Assembly (NCBI GenBank): GCA_030041195.1 | Contig: JASHOI010000309.1 | Coordinates: forward strand, 1 to 26,548 | DNA length: 26,548 nucleotides | Direction: 5' to 3' | Origin: Streptosporangiaceae bacterium | GTDB lineage: Bacteria; Actinomycetota; Actinomycetes; Streptosporangiales; Streptosporangiaceae | Part shown: piece after piece, positions 1 to 8,637 of the stretch | How the letters are laid out: each line of letters opens with the position of its first letter | Numbering within the stretch: the first letter of the stretch is position 1 | Made by a program: the position numbers and the translations under genes | The notes under the pieces: generated by a model | The model's database searches: none | Seen by the model: only the letters and a program-made list of their open reading frames with translations | Told to the model about the DNA's origin: nothing

Positions 1-1991
1 GGCGAACTCGGCCCGGCCCCGCCCGGCCCCGCCGCGGCCGGCCCCGTCACCGCGGCGGCCAGGCCCCGCACCGTGGGGTGCAGGTAGATGTCCTTCATCG
101 AGACCGGCGGCAGGCCGCCGCGCTCGCGTATCGCGGCGCTGAACCTGGCCATCAGCAGCGAGCTCGCGCCGAGGTCGTCGAAGAAGTGCCCGTCGACCGA
201 GACCCGCTCGATGTTCAGCACCTCGGCCAGCACCTCGGCCAGGGCCCGTTCGGTGTCGCTGGCCGGCAGCACGTGGTCGCCCCCGGCCGCCATCCGCTGA
301 CCGCGCGGCGGTGGCAGGCTGGCCCGGTCGGCCTTGCCGCTCGGCAGCACCGGGATCACCGGGAGCTGCTCCAGGTACGCGGGGACCATGTACCCGGGAA
401 GCTGCTCGCGCAGCCGCGCGTAGGCGAGTAACGGGTCGACGGCCGGTGTGCCGGTGCGCGCGGTGTAATACGCGGCCAGCTCCACCACGTCCGGCCCGGA
501 CTGGCAGGTGCTGACCACGGCCTGAGCGATGCCCGGCACCCGCAGCAGCACCGACTCGATCTCGGCCAGCTCGATGCGGTAGCCGCGGATCTTGACCTGG
601 GTGTCGATCCGGCCGTGATGCTCGATCTCGCCGTCGGCGTTCACCCGGCCCAGGTCGCCGGTGCGGTAGATCCGGCCGGCCGGGTTGTCCGGGATGCCGA
701 GGAAGTCCGGCACGAACGCGCGCTCGGTGAGGTCCGGGCGGCCCAGGTACCCGCTGGCCAGCCCGATTCCCGCGATCCCGATCTCGCCCGTCTCGCCCTG
801 CGGCAAGGCGGTGCCGGAGTCGGGGTCAAGCACCACGACCGAATAGGTCGGCAGCGGCACGCCGATCGTGACCGGCCGGCCCGGGTCCACCACGGTCCAT
901 GTCGCGGTCACGGTGGCCTCGGTGGGGCCGTACACGTTCAGGAAGCGCCGTCCCCGGCGGTGCCAGCGTGCCACCAGATCCTGGGGGCACGACTCGCCCG
1001 ACACCAGCAGAAAGCGCAGCCCGGGCAGGTCCTCGTCGAGCGTGGCCAGCAGCGTCGGCACGCAGCACAGCGCGGTGACACCGCGGTCGGTCAGGAACGC
1101 GTGCAGCTCCCGGCCGAGCAGCCGGTCGCCATCGGGCTTGGGCACCAGCGTCGCCCCGGACATCCAGGGCACCCAGATCTCCTCGACCGAGAAGTCGAAC
1201 GCGATCGTCATGCCCTGGTAGACACGGTCGTTGCCGGCGATCTGGTAGACCTCGGCCGCGACCCGCACGAAGTTGCAGATGCTGGCGTGCTCGATCGCCA
1301 CGCCCTTGGGCCGCCCGGTCGAGCCCGATGTGTAGATCACGTAGCAGAGGCCGTCGACCGGGTCGCTGACCTCGCCGGGGCCGAGCCGGTCGGTGCTCTG
1401 CGCGGCGATCAGGGGCATGGCCTCGTCCAGGTCCACGAGTTCAGCCGTGCCGCCGAGCTGGGTCACCCGCTCGGCCAGGTGCGAGCGCGACAGCACCATC
1501 CGCACGCCGGCGTCGGAGGCGATGTAGGACAGGCGGTCCGGCGGGAACGCGACGTCAAGGGGCACGTACGCCGCGCGGGCCTTCAGCACCGCCAGCATGC
1601 CGACGTAGCCGTCCACGGAGTGGTCGGACAGCAACCCGATCCGGTCACCTGGAAGTACACCGCGAAGCAGCAGATAGCGCGCGAGCTGGTTTGCCAGCTG
1701 GTCAAGTTCCTGGTAGCTCAGCGACCAGTCCAGCGCGTCCACCGCGAGGTGATCGGCCAGGCCAAGCTCGCTGAGCCGGTCGCAGCAGCGCTCGAACAGC
1801 CGCTCCAGGCGCTCGCCCTGCCACCGGACCGAGTTGCTGTACCCGGCGCAGGACAGCACCCGGCCGTCGAAGAGGGCGCGCGACAGAGGACGATCGCGCT
1901 CGCCGGCCCGCCGCCTTACCACGGACGCGGTGGCCCGAACGTCCGTGACCATGTTGGTCCCAGCGGGGTGGCCAGCCACGCCGCCGATCAT
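1..1991 (-). CDS. Pls/PosA-family non-ribosomal peptide synthetase, N-terminal part (A-PCP), runs off left edge
   Basis: The visible 663 residues hold one complete adenylation domain (about 75-560) and one carrier domain (about 575-645). The A domain activates an amino acid as aminoacyl-AMP and loads it onto the carrier. Seen: A3 YTSGSTGRPKG at 220-230, A4 FDFSVEEIW with Asp266, A5 NVYGPTE at 352-358, A7 YRTGD at 442-446, A10 PSGKADR with Lys553, and the carrier motif DDLGASSLL with phosphopantetheine Ser611. The carrier sequence that follows (LLMARF, then PPVSMKDIY) is typical of the Pls/PosA family, whose members resemble epsilon-poly-lysine synthetase and carry membrane/acyltransferase-like tandem domains after the carrier; those would lie left of the window. 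There is no condensation domain before the A domain, as expected for this family. The ATG at 1991 has AGGAAG seven bases upstream; an ATG at 1952 is the alternative. The substrate cannot be read reliably from the binding-pocket residues. Confidence 0.88.
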   Translation of the reverse strand, partial: MIGGVAGHPAGTNMVTDVRATASVVRRRAGERDRPLSRALFDGRVLSCAGYSNSVRWQGERLERLFERCCDRLSELGLADHLAVDALDWSLSYQELDQLANQLARYLLLRGVLPGDRIGLLSDHSVDGYVGMLAVLKARAAYVPLDVAFPPDRLSYIASDAGVRMVLSRSHLAERVTQLGGTAELVDLDEAMPLIAAQSTDRLGPGEVSDPVDGLCYVIYTSGSTGRPKGVAIEHASICNFVRVAAEVYQIAGNDRVYQGMTIAFDFSVEEIWVPWMSGATLVPKPDGDRLLGRELHAFLTDRGVTALCCVPTLLATLDEDLPGLRFLLVSGESCPQDLVARWHRRGRRFLNVYGPTEATVTATWTVVDPGRPVTIGVPLPTYSVVVLDPDSGTALPQGETGEIGIAGIGLASGYLGRPDLTERAFVPDFLGIPDNPAGRIYRTGDLGRVNADGEIEHHGRIDTQVKIRGYRIELAEIESVLLRVPGIAQAVVSTCQSGPDVVELAAYYTARTGTPAVDPLLAYARLREQLPGYMVPAYLEQLPVIPVLPSGKADRASLPPPRGQRMAAGGDHVLPASDTERALAEVLAEVLNIERVSVDGHFFDDLGASSLLMARFSAAIRERGGLPPVSMKDIYLHPTVRGLAAAVTGPAAAGPGGAGPSS

Positions 1992-2167
1992 CGGGCGGCT
2001 TCCTGAGATCTGGCCGGAGAGCCGCGGGCATGCGGCTGAAAGCCCGGCAGGCCCGTCCGCCGCACTCAGCGCACGCTCAGGCGGCGCAGGGCCAATGCAG
2101 GGGATGGAGAGCGAAGGCGAAGCGAGGTGCGCCGCGTGAAGCGGGCAGGGGAGGCGGGCGGGGATGC

Positions 2168-2173
2168 GACAAT
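2168..2173 (+). promoter_or_regulatory. -10-like box GACAAT for a leaderless start
   Basis: GACAAT ends six bases before the ATG at 2180, the distance expected if transcription begins at the start codon. No convincing -35 is visible, and the purine-rich stretch at about 2147-2164 is too far away to act as a ribosome binding site. Confidence 0.35.
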
Positions 2174-2179
2174 AGCCGG

Positions 2180-2950
2180 ATGGCGGACGAGAACGCGGTT
2201 CTCACTGAGGTGGACGGCGGGGTCGCCGTCATCACGATCAATCGGCCCGAGGCGCGCAACGCGATCAACGGAGACGTCGCCCGGGGCATAGCCACGGCCG
2301 TCGACGAGCTCGACGGCTCCGGCGACGTCCGGGTGATCATCCTGACCGGCGCCGGCGGCACGTTCAGCGCGGGAATGGACCTGAAGGGTTTTCTGAGCGG
2401 GGACTCGCCGGTCGTGCCGGGCCGCGGCTTCGCTGGGATCACCGAGCGGCCGCCGGCCAAGCCCGTGATCGCCGCGGTCGAGGGGTATGCGCTGGCCGGC
2501 GGCTTCGAGATCGCGCTGAGCTGCGACCTCATCGTGGCGAGCGAGACGGCCAAGTTCGGGCTCCCCGAGGTCAGGCGGGGCCTGGCGGCGGCCGCCGGCG
2601 GCCTGCTGAGACTGCCCCGCCGGGTGCCCTACCACCTGGCCATGGAGATCGTGCTGACCGGCGAGCACTTCCCCGCCGATCGGCTGCACCAGGCCGGCCT
2701 GGTTAGTAGGCTTGTGGGCGCCGGCCAGGCCCTGGCCGGCGCCAGGGAACTGGCGGCACGGGTAGCCCTCGGCGCCCCGCTCGCGCTGGCCGCCAGCAAG
2801 CAGGTCATCGTCGAATCGGCGGACTGGGACGCCAGCGAGGCGTTCGCCCGGCAGGGCGAAGTGCTCGGCTCGGTGTTCACCTCCGCGGACGCGACCGAAG
2901 GCGCCATCGCCTTTGCCGAGAAGCGCGCGCCGGTCTGGCGCGGTGAATGA
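2180..2950 (+). CDS. Enoyl-CoA hydratase / crotonase family protein
   Basis: The 256-residue protein has the usual length and fold signature of the crotonase superfamily, cytosolic enzymes that stabilise a CoA-thioester enolate in an oxyanion hole. Seen: oxyanion-hole segment FSAGMD at 62-67, then AGGFEIALSCD with Glu110 and GLPEV with Glu130. These two Glu are 20 residues apart, matching the catalytic pair (Glu144/Glu164) of rat enoyl-CoA hydratase, so hydration of 2-enoyl-CoA is plausible. The C-terminal helix region ends in AFAEKRAPVW, a common ending of the family. Substrate chain length and pathway (fatty acid or amino acid breakdown) cannot be told from sequence. The ATG was chosen because homology begins there (ENAVLTEVDGGVAVITINRP) and because the reading frame upstream has no homology. 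It is divergent from the NRPS gene and monocistronic. Confidence 0.9.
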   Translation: MADENAVLTEVDGGVAVITINRPEARNAINGDVARGIATAVDELDGSGDVRVIILTGAGGTFSAGMDLKGFLSGDSPVVPGRGFAGITERPPAKPVIAAVEGYALAGGFEIALSCDLIVASETAKFGLPEVRRGLAAAAGGLLRLPRRVPYHLAMEIVLTGEHFPADRLHQAGLVSRLVGAGQALAGARELAARVALGAPLALAASKQVIVESADWDASEAFARQGEVLGSVFTSADATEGAIAFAEKRAPVWRGE

Positions 2951-2968
2951 GTGCGCGTGTGAGCACTT

Positions 2969-2996
2969 CGCCGCGTGATCGCCGCGGCGCTTTCTG
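2969..2996 (+). terminator. Hairpin terminator after the enoyl-CoA hydratase gene
   Basis: Arms CGCCGCG (2969-2975) and CGCGGCG (2983-2989) form a perfect 7-bp stem with a 7-base loop, followed by CTTTCT. It lies 18 bases after the hydratase stop codon and before the -10 box of the next gene, as a factor-independent terminator would. Confidence 0.5.
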
Positions 2997-3020
2997 TGAC
3001 TTGCATTGCGCCTGATCTCG

Positions 3021-3026
3021 TAGGCT
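3021..3026 (+). promoter_or_regulatory. -10 box TAGGCT
   Basis: TAGGCT fits the TANNNT pattern and ends seven bases before an ATG at 3034, which would open a leaderless 11-codon reading frame. TTGCAT at 3001-3006 resembles a -35 but the 14-base spacer is short. Confidence 0.35.
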
Positions 3027-3033
3027 TCCCGGC

Positions 3034-3069
3034 ATGGACGTGGCCGCGGGCGAGCCCTCGGGGAAGTGA
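3034..3069 (+). CDS. Possible 11-codon leader peptide upstream of the teichoic-acid glycosyltransferase
   Basis: This open frame encodes MDVAAGEPSGK. Its ATG lies where a transcript from the TAGGCT box at 3021-3026 would begin, and its stop codon lies six bases before the ATG at 3076. The ribosome binding site of the large gene (GGGGAAG) is inside its last codons, so translation of the leader could open or couple translation of the next gene. It is very short and could be chance; no homology can be judged. Confidence 0.25.
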   Translation: MDVAAGEPSGK

Positions 3070-3075
3070 GCAGCG

Positions 3076-6000
3076 ATGACGGCTCCGCAGATCAGCGTTG
3101 TTGTGCCGTTCCACAACATCGAAGATTTGCTGGACGACTGCCTGCGCTCGATCGCCAGGCAGACCCACGCCAACCTTGAGGTCATCATGGTGGACGACGG
3201 CTCCACCGATGGCAGCGTGGAGATCGCCCGCCGCCGCGCCGAGTCCGATCCCAGGTTCATCCTGATCAGGGTCCCGAACGGGGGTCCCGGGTACTCCCGC
3301 AACCGCGGCATCGAGCAGGCCACCGGGGAATTCCTCAGCTTCGTGGACGCGGATGACATGCTGCCGAGCCACGCCCTGGAGATCATGCTGCACACCCTTC
3401 AGCAGTCCGGCTCGGATTTCGTCTCCGGTGGCGTGGAGCGGATCGGCCCGCTGGGGGTCACGCCGTCGGGCATGCACGCCCAGGCGATCAAGACCAGGCG
3501 GATCGGCACGCATATCAGCCGGTCACCGGAGCTGTTCTGGGACGTCTCGGTGTGGAACAAGCTGTTCCGCAAGTCGTTCTGGGACGCCAGCAAGCTGTCC
3601 TTCCCCGAGGTCAGGGCGTGGGAGGACCTGCAGGCCATGACCAGGGCGCACGTGCTGGCCAGGGCCGTGGACGTGATCCCGGACACGATCTACTACTGGC
3701 GCGAGCGCGGCAAGGGCGCGCTGTCGATCACCCAGTCCAGGACCGACATCGGCAACCTGAGGGACCGGATCACTGCGCTGCTCAACATCGACGGCTTCCT
3801 CCGCGAACGGGGCTCGGCCGCGCTGCTGCGCGAGCATCAGCGCAAGGCGCTGGTAAACGACCTGTGGCTGTACGTCTGCGACCTGTCCCGGACCACCCCC
3901 GAGTATCAGGCCGAGTTCATGGAACTCGGGCGCACGTACCTGGACCAGGTCGGCCGGCGGGTGCTGGCGAAGCTGCCGTCCACGCACAAGCTCGCCTACC
4001 ACCTGATCAAGGCGGGGCAGCTGGAGCAGCTGCTTGAGTTCAACGGCTGGCAGGCCGAGCAGCCGATCAAGACAACCCCGATGGTCAGGAGCCTCGGCAG
4101 GATCCGCGCCGATCTCCCGTTCCGCACCCAGCGCCGCCGCCTCGGGATCCCGGCCAGCGTGTACCGCCCCTACTGGCGGGAGCTGGACCCGTTCGTGCGG
4201 GTAGAAAACATCGAGTGGGATCGCGGTCGGCTGGTCATCACCGGATGCACGTACGTGCCCTCGGTCGACATCCCCAGGCGCCGGAACGCGTCCAAGATCA
4301 TATTCCTGAAGCCGGCGAGCAGGGGCAGGCTGCCGGTCATCGTCCCGGCCCGCTCGTTCCGGCACCCCGAGGCCGACATCTATTCGGCGCAGCACAGGTA
4401 CCACTACGACTGGGCCGGCTTCCGCGGCGAGATCAGCCCCCGCTGGTTCCGGTTCGGCCGTCGCTGGCTCACCGGCGAGTGGGCCGGATACGTGCTGGTC
4501 CGCGCGCACGGCGTGTGGCGGCCGGCCCGGCTGCACACGCCCTCCCGCGGTCCCGCCGAGCGCCCGGAGTTCCGGCAGGTGGCACCCGGGATCAGGTTCG
4601 GCGCCTGGTGGGCGCCGGGGCGGCGGCTGCAGGTCGGGGTGACCAGGACGCCGGCGGTGCTGCACGGGTGCGAGCACGCGGGCAACGAGCTCGTGATCGA
4701 CGTCGACGTCACCCCGCTGGATCCGCAGGCCCGCGTCGAGATCCTGCTGGCCAGGCCGAAGGGCGCGGCGACGCACCGGTTCCCGGCCACGGTTGAGCGG
4801 CGGGACGGGGAAACGGCGCTGGTGCGGGGGAAGATGCCGCTGCGCGTGCTGGCCACCGCGGTGGGCCGGGCCGACCGCGGCACCGCACACGGCTCCGGTA
4901 ACGAGGCCGTAGCGGGGGGCATCAGCGACGCCGGAATCGAATGGGATCTGTACGTCCAGGCCGAGGGCCAGCAGCGGATCCGGGTGGCGTTCCCGGCCGG
5001 GCGCGCGGAGTACCGTTACCCGGCCGGGCACCAGGAGATCGCCGTCGAGCGAACCAGATACGGCAACGCCATGGTCGCGCGCCGCGGCCTGCGCCCGGTC
5101 GTCGACGAGCATTCATGGACGGACGACGGCCGGCTGACGCTCCAGGGCAACTACTCGGCTACCGTTGAGGGCACTTTTGAGGCTGTGCTGCTCCGGCGGT
5201 CATCAACCGAGCAGCATGTGGTCCCGGTCCGGCGGGACGGCGACAGGTTCGCGGTCGAGGTCAGCGCGGCGGCCATGCCGTCATTCGGGCTGCGGCTGCC
5301 ACTGCGGGACGGGTTCTGGGACCTGTTCCTGCGCCGCGAGGGAGCGGCCGACGGTGAGCTGATCGTGCCGGGCTATGACCACGCGCGGCTGGCCGACCTC
5401 GACAGCCGCAAGTTCAACGTGGGGCAGAAGAGCTACCAGTTCACGACGACCGGGTATGACACGCCGATGCTGACGGTCGGCCCCGCGCTCAAGCTCACCG
5501 AGCACGGCCGGGTGCAGCGGCGGATGCTGCGCGGCGTGTACTACCCGCTGCAGCAGAAGCTGCCGCTGCGCGACGCGGTGATGTTCGTGAGCTGGAAGGG
5601 AAAGCAGTGCGGGGACAACCCGCTCGCGATCGCGCAGGAACTGCGCCGCCGCGGCGACGACCGGGACCACGTCTGGGCGGTCGCGGACTACTCGGTGCCT
5701 GCCCCGGACGGCGCAAGGACCGTGCTCACCGGCACCGAAGACTACTTTGAGGCGCTCGGCCGGTCGCGGTACGTGATCGCGAACGACGACATGGGCCTGA
5801 ACTACCACAAGCGGGACGGCCAGGTGTACGCGCAGACCTGGCACGGCACGCCGCTGAAGAAAATCGGCTTCGACATCACCCAGCCGCAGTTCATCAGCGG
5901 GGTTGGCTACTTCGACGTGCTGGCCGCCGACGTGGCCAAGTGGGACCTGCTGCTGTCGCCCAACCCGTTCAGCACGCCGATCATGCGCCACGCGTTCCGC

Positions 6001-6654
6001 TACGACGGCGAGGTGCTCGAGTCGGGCTACCCAAGGAACGACCTGCTGCGCAGCGGCGACGCCGACCACATCGCCGCCGATGTCCGGCGGCGGCTCGGGC
6101 TGCCGGAGGGAAAGCGGGTGGTGCTGTACGCGCCGACCTGGCGGGACAACCAGTACTACGCCTCGGGCCGGTACCGGTTCGACTTCCGGCTGGACCTCGA
6201 GCGCGCCTGGCGGCAGCTCGGCGACGACCACGTGTTCCTGATCCGGGGACATCACCACATGGCCGAGGACGTGCCGGCCGGCACCAGGCCGGACTTCGCC
6301 ATCAACGTGACCGCCTACCCGGACATCTCGGAGCTGTTCCTGGTCAGCGACGTGCTGGTGACGGACTATTCGTCGGTGATGTTCGACTTCGCCCCGACCG
6401 GGCGGCCGATCGTCTTCTTCACCTACGACCTCGAGCAGTACCGGGACAACCTGCGCGGGTTCTACTTCGACTTCGAGGCGGAGGCCCCGGGCCCGCTGCT
6501 GGCCACCTCGGACGAGGTGGTGTCCGCGATCGCCGACATCGATTCGGTGGCGTCGGCGCACCGCGCCGCGTACGCGGCGTTCACCGCCAAGTTCTGCCCG
6601 CTGGACGACGGCAAGGCCGCGGCCCGTGCCTGCGACAGGATCTTCCGCAGCTAG
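3076..6654 (+). CDS. Bifunctional GT2 glycosyltransferase / CDP-glycerol glycerophosphotransferase
   Basis: A 1192-residue fusion. Residues 1-240 form a family 2 GT-A domain starting ISVVVPFHN, with nucleotide-binding VDDGST (Asp40-Asp41) and the metal-binding DADD at 91-94. The C-terminal 400 residues match the CDP-glycerol:poly(glycerophosphate) glycerophosphotransferase family (TagF/TagB-like): WHGTPLKK with His923, YAPTWRD from 1018, RGHHH around 1058-1062 and TDYSS with Asp1097. About 500 residues between them include beta-rich stretches of unknown role. The protein would add a sugar and glycerol-phosphate (or similar polyol-phosphate) units to a lipid-linked wall polymer on the cytoplasmic face. 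It has no clear membrane helix, as usual for these peripheral enzymes. ATG 3076 has GGGGAAG upstream. The gene stands alone, and its stop abuts the stop of the convergent M50 gene. Confidence 0.9.
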   Translation: MTAPQISVVVPFHNIEDLLDDCLRSIARQTHANLEVIMVDDGSTDGSVEIARRRAESDPRFILIRVPNGGPGYSRNRGIEQATGEFLSFVDADDMLPSHALEIMLHTLQQSGSDFVSGGVERIGPLGVTPSGMHAQAIKTRRIGTHISRSPELFWDVSVWNKLFRKSFWDASKLSFPEVRAWEDLQAMTRAHVLARAVDVIPDTIYYWRERGKGALSITQSRTDIGNLRDRITALLNIDGFLRERGSAALLREHQRKALVNDLWLYVCDLSRTTPEYQAEFMELGRTYLDQVGRRVLAKLPSTHKLAYHLIKAGQLEQLLEFNGWQAEQPIKTTPMVRSLGRIRADLPFRTQRRRLGIPASVYRPYWRELDPFVRVENIEWDRGRLVITGCTYVPSVDIPRRRNASKIIFLKPASRGRLPVIVPARSFRHPEADIYSAQHRYHYDWAGFRGEISPRWFRFGRRWLTGEWAGYVLVRAHGVWRPARLHTPSRGPAERPEFRQVAPGIRFGAWWAPGRRLQVGVTRTPAVLHGCEHAGNELVIDVDVTPLDPQARVEILLARPKGAATHRFPATVERRDGETALVRGKMPLRVLATAVGRADRGTAHGSGNEAVAGGISDAGIEWDLYVQAEGQQRIRVAFPAGRAEYRYPAGHQEIAVERTRYGNAMVARRGLRPVVDEHSWTDDGRLTLQGNYSATVEGTFEAVLLRRSSTEQHVVPVRRDGDRFAVEVSAAAMPSFGLRLPLRDGFWDLFLRREGAADGELIVPGYDHARLADLDSRKFNVGQKSYQFTTTGYDTPMLTVGPALKLTEHGRVQRRMLRGVYYPLQQKLPLRDAVMFVSWKGKQCGDNPLAIAQELRRRGDDRDHVWAVADYSVPAPDGARTVLTGTEDYFEALGRSRYVIANDDMGLNYHKRDGQVYAQTWHGTPLKKIGFDITQPQFISGVGYFDVLAADVAKWDLLLSPNPFSTPIMRHAFRYDGEVLESGYPRNDLLRSGDADHIAADVRRRLGLPEGKRVVLYAPTWRDNQYYASGRYRFDFRLDLERAWRQLGDDHVFLIRGHHHMAEDVPAGTRPDFAINVTAYPDISELFLVSDVLVTDYSSVMFDFAPTGRPIVFFTYDLEQYRDNLRGFYFDFEAEAPGPLLATSDEVVSAIADIDSVASAHRAAYAAFTAKFCPLDDGKAAARACDRIFRS

Positions 6655-8073
6655 CTACCACCCGTGAAATCCGCCCTGAACGGTCCACAGGGCGGCGAGT
6701 GCGGCAGCAAACGCCAGCCCGGCCGCGGCGGCAACGAGGCGGCGGGCGGGACGGCCTGCCGACCAGCGCAGACCCGCGGTGACCGCGCGCCGCGCCAGCC
6801 CGCTGGCGATGTAGAGCATGCCGGCCAGTGACAGGGTCACCAGGGCGGCGCCGATCGCGTCGAGCGCGGCCATCGCGTAGCGGTGCCCGGCGGCCGCGGA
6901 GGTCATGAGCTGGGCTTGCAGGCTGACGGAGCGCCACAGCGCCCGGTTGATCTCCGGCAGACGCAGCAGCAGGTATCCCAGGAACGCGAGCAGCAGCGGG
7001 ATGACCGCCAGCACCCAGGCGGTCACCAGGATCCGGATGCCACGCCGCAGGCCGGCCACCCGCGGGTCGCGACCGCTGCCGGGCAGCGCGCTCTTCACGA
7101 TCGGGCCGACGCGGGCGAACATGTCCGGCACGCCGGCCAGGTCGCTGAGGATGAAGTAGCCGTCAAACCGGACGATCGGGATCAGCTGCTGCAGCATCTC
7201 CAGTTGGGTGATCGCGATGACCAGCAGCAGGATCTGGGCCGACGTGGCCACGTAGAGGCCGGCCAGGACCAGGATGAAGACCGCGTTGAAGTACACGCCG
7301 CCGAGATCGGTGCGCAGCCGGCCGGCCCGGCCGAGCCGGTAGGAATCGGTCACGTTGGTGAAGAAGGAGGGCCAGACCAGGTAGATGCCGACGCCGATCC
7401 GACCTGGCCGCGCGCCGCCGTAGCGGCAGCCTGTCGCGTGTCCGCACTCGTGGAACGCGCCGGAGAGCACCGACAGGCCGAGCACGGCCAGCAGGGCGAT
7501 CGGGTTGCGCAGCATCTGCTGCACCCCGACACCGAGCCCGTGCGAGGCGAACAGCCAGCAGTCAATCCCAACGAAGCTGACGATCACCGCGACCACGACC
7601 GGCCACCGGAACAGCGGCCCCAGCAGCGCGGCGGCGGCGTTCGCGGCGCGCTCTGGCAGCAGCGTGCCGCGAGCCCTGAGCGCGAGCAGTGGTCTCGCCC
7701 TGGGCGGGGCTGCCGGGGCGCCCTGGTCGGCGACGACGCCCAGGGGCAGCAGCTTGGTGCTGATGAGATGGCGGACCTGGTCGGCGGTCAGCAGCCGGCC
7801 GAGGTCGGCGCTGACCAGCCCGGCGACGGCGGCGGCGTCGCGCGCGCCGTCGATCCGGCAGGTGACCCGGTACAGCAGCGGCGACATCTGGATCACCTGG
7901 CCGTCGGGCCGCCGTACCAGCGACGGCGGCTGGCTGTACCCGGAGTCCCGGTACTCGCCGAGCAGTTCGACCCCGTCGGCCAGCCGCGGCGGGTCGGTGG
8001 GCCCGGGCGTCCCCGCCGACGGCGCGGCGGACGCCGTGCGCCCGTTTGTCACCTGCGCTGTGGTCACGGCCAC
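6655..8073 (-). CDS. Membrane M50-type zinc metallopeptidase with N-terminal PqqD/RRE-like domain
   Basis: The 472-residue protein has several membrane helices (first about 157-178, then 190-206 and four or more later) and the zinc motif HECGH at 208-212 with downstream FDGYF (Asp304) as the likely third ligand, the pattern of M50 site-2-type peptidases. Before the first helix, residues about 48-118 resemble the PqqD / RiPP recognition element fold: PDGQVIQMSPLLYRV, a short helix with the LDG-like turn RIDGARD, then a winged helix ending KLLPLGVV. In RiPP pathways such domains bind precursor leaders, so this enzyme could recognise and cut the 69-residue peptide encoded upstream. GTG 8073 was chosen because AGGAG lies seven bases upstream; a longer frame reaching 8166 lacks a ribosome binding site and its extra residues look non-coding. 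The real substrate is unknown. Confidence 0.85.
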   Translation of the reverse strand: MAVTTAQVTNGRTASAAPSAGTPGPTDPPRLADGVELLGEYRDSGYSQPPSLVRRPDGQVIQMSPLLYRVTCRIDGARDAAAVAGLVSADLGRLLTADQVRHLISTKLLPLGVVADQGAPAAPPRARPLLALRARGTLLPERAANAAAALLGPLFRWPVVVAVIVSFVGIDCWLFASHGLGVGVQQMLRNPIALLAVLGLSVLSGAFHECGHATGCRYGGARPGRIGVGIYLVWPSFFTNVTDSYRLGRAGRLRTDLGGVYFNAVFILVLAGLYVATSAQILLLVIAITQLEMLQQLIPIVRFDGYFILSDLAGVPDMFARVGPIVKSALPGSGRDPRVAGLRRGIRILVTAWVLAVIPLLLAFLGYLLLRLPEINRALWRSVSLQAQLMTSAAAGHRYAMAALDAIGAALVTLSLAGMLYIASGLARRAVTAGLRWSAGRPARRLVAAAAGLAFAAALAALWTVQGGFHGW

Positions 8074-8279
8074 TGGTCTGCTCCTATATGGCACGGTCGC
8101 CGGGGACGTCGGGAATGGCCCGCGTCGGGCGCTTGCAGGGACGGCCAGGCCGGGCCGCCCCCGCAAGCCGAGGACCGCCCCGACGGATCAGAGCGGCCCT
8201 CGCTTTGCTGCTGCGCATCCCCTCCCCACCGGTCCCCACGGTTGCGCGCAGCAGATCAGCAGTACGAACTGGACAGGGG

Positions 8280-8489
8280 TTACAGGATGATGTTGTCGCC
8301 GCTCAGGACGTTGTCGCCGCCGAGAACGTTGACGTTGATGAGCCCGTTCTGCGAGTTGACGGCCGTGGCCGACGGGTTGAAGGCGCTAAAGGAGCTGCTG
8401 TGGCCGTAGGAGGACCACAGGGTCTCCCGGGTGGGCAGCAGTTCGGCGGTCTCGAGCTCGAGGTCCTGCATTGTGACTTCGGCGGACAT
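8280..8489 (-). CDS. 69-residue candidate RiPP-like precursor peptide
   Basis: This small gene has an excellent ribosome binding site (AAAGGAGG, four bases before ATG), the strongest in the window. The N-terminal part (1-24) is acidic and probably helical, with LELETAELLPTRETL, like a leader peptide. The rest is Ser/Asn/Gly-rich: WSSYGHSSSFSAF at 25-37, then a C-terminal tail from 49 with alternating hydrophobic residues and a hexad repeat (NVLGGD, NVLSGD, then NIIL). There is no Cys, so a lanthipeptide or disulfide-bonded product is excluded. It lies upstream of the M50 peptidase on the same strand with a 206-base gap, and is divergent from an XRE regulator. A secreted or membrane-released peptide processed by the M50 enzyme is the working idea; a structural self-assembling peptide is an alternative. 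No named family is recognised. Confidence 0.65.
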   Translation of the reverse strand: MSAEVTMQDLELETAELLPTRETLWSSYGHSSSFSAFNPSATAVNSQNGLINVNVLGGDNVLSGDNIIL

Positions 8490-8610
8490 GATGCCTCCTT
8501 TGGAACCGATCCCCGGGCCGGGCGGCCCGGTGGTTGTCCGCGTTCCCCGGCTGCAGGTAGCCCTCCGGAGATCGCCCGGCTCCTCCTGTGGCGCCGGGCC
8601 ACGGACGTGG

Positions 8611-8630
8611 TGTACGCTCCTCAACGTACG
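8611..8630. promoter_or_regulatory. Operator-like inverted repeat, copy 1 (TGTACG-N8-CGTACG)
   Basis: Half-sites TGTACG (8611-8616) and CGTACG (8625-8630) are separated by eight bases and differ from perfect dyad symmetry at one position. It begins 23 bases before the second copy, about two helical turns, so two dimers could bind on the same DNA face. Confidence 0.5.
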
Positions 8631-8631
8631 T

Positions 8632-8637
8632 ATTGTA
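8632..8637 (-). promoter_or_regulatory. -10 box TACAAT for the small peptide gene
   Basis: Read on the minus strand, TACAAT is a good -10 hexamer. It lies between and partly within the two operator copies, so a bound regulator would block it. It would give a 5' leader of roughly 130 bases before the peptide ATG at 8489. No strong -35 is seen. Confidence 0.4.

Noticed and set aside
3076..6654. Several long minus-strand frames across the teichoic-acid glycosyltransferase
   Set aside because: They are Arg/Pro/Gly/His-rich shadows of the real gene with no recognisable motifs.
8084..8218. 44-codon minus-strand frame between the small peptide and the M50 gene
   Set aside because: GGGGAGGGG directly abuts its ATG, which is too close, and the product is Arg/Pro-rich like non-coding GC-rich DNA.
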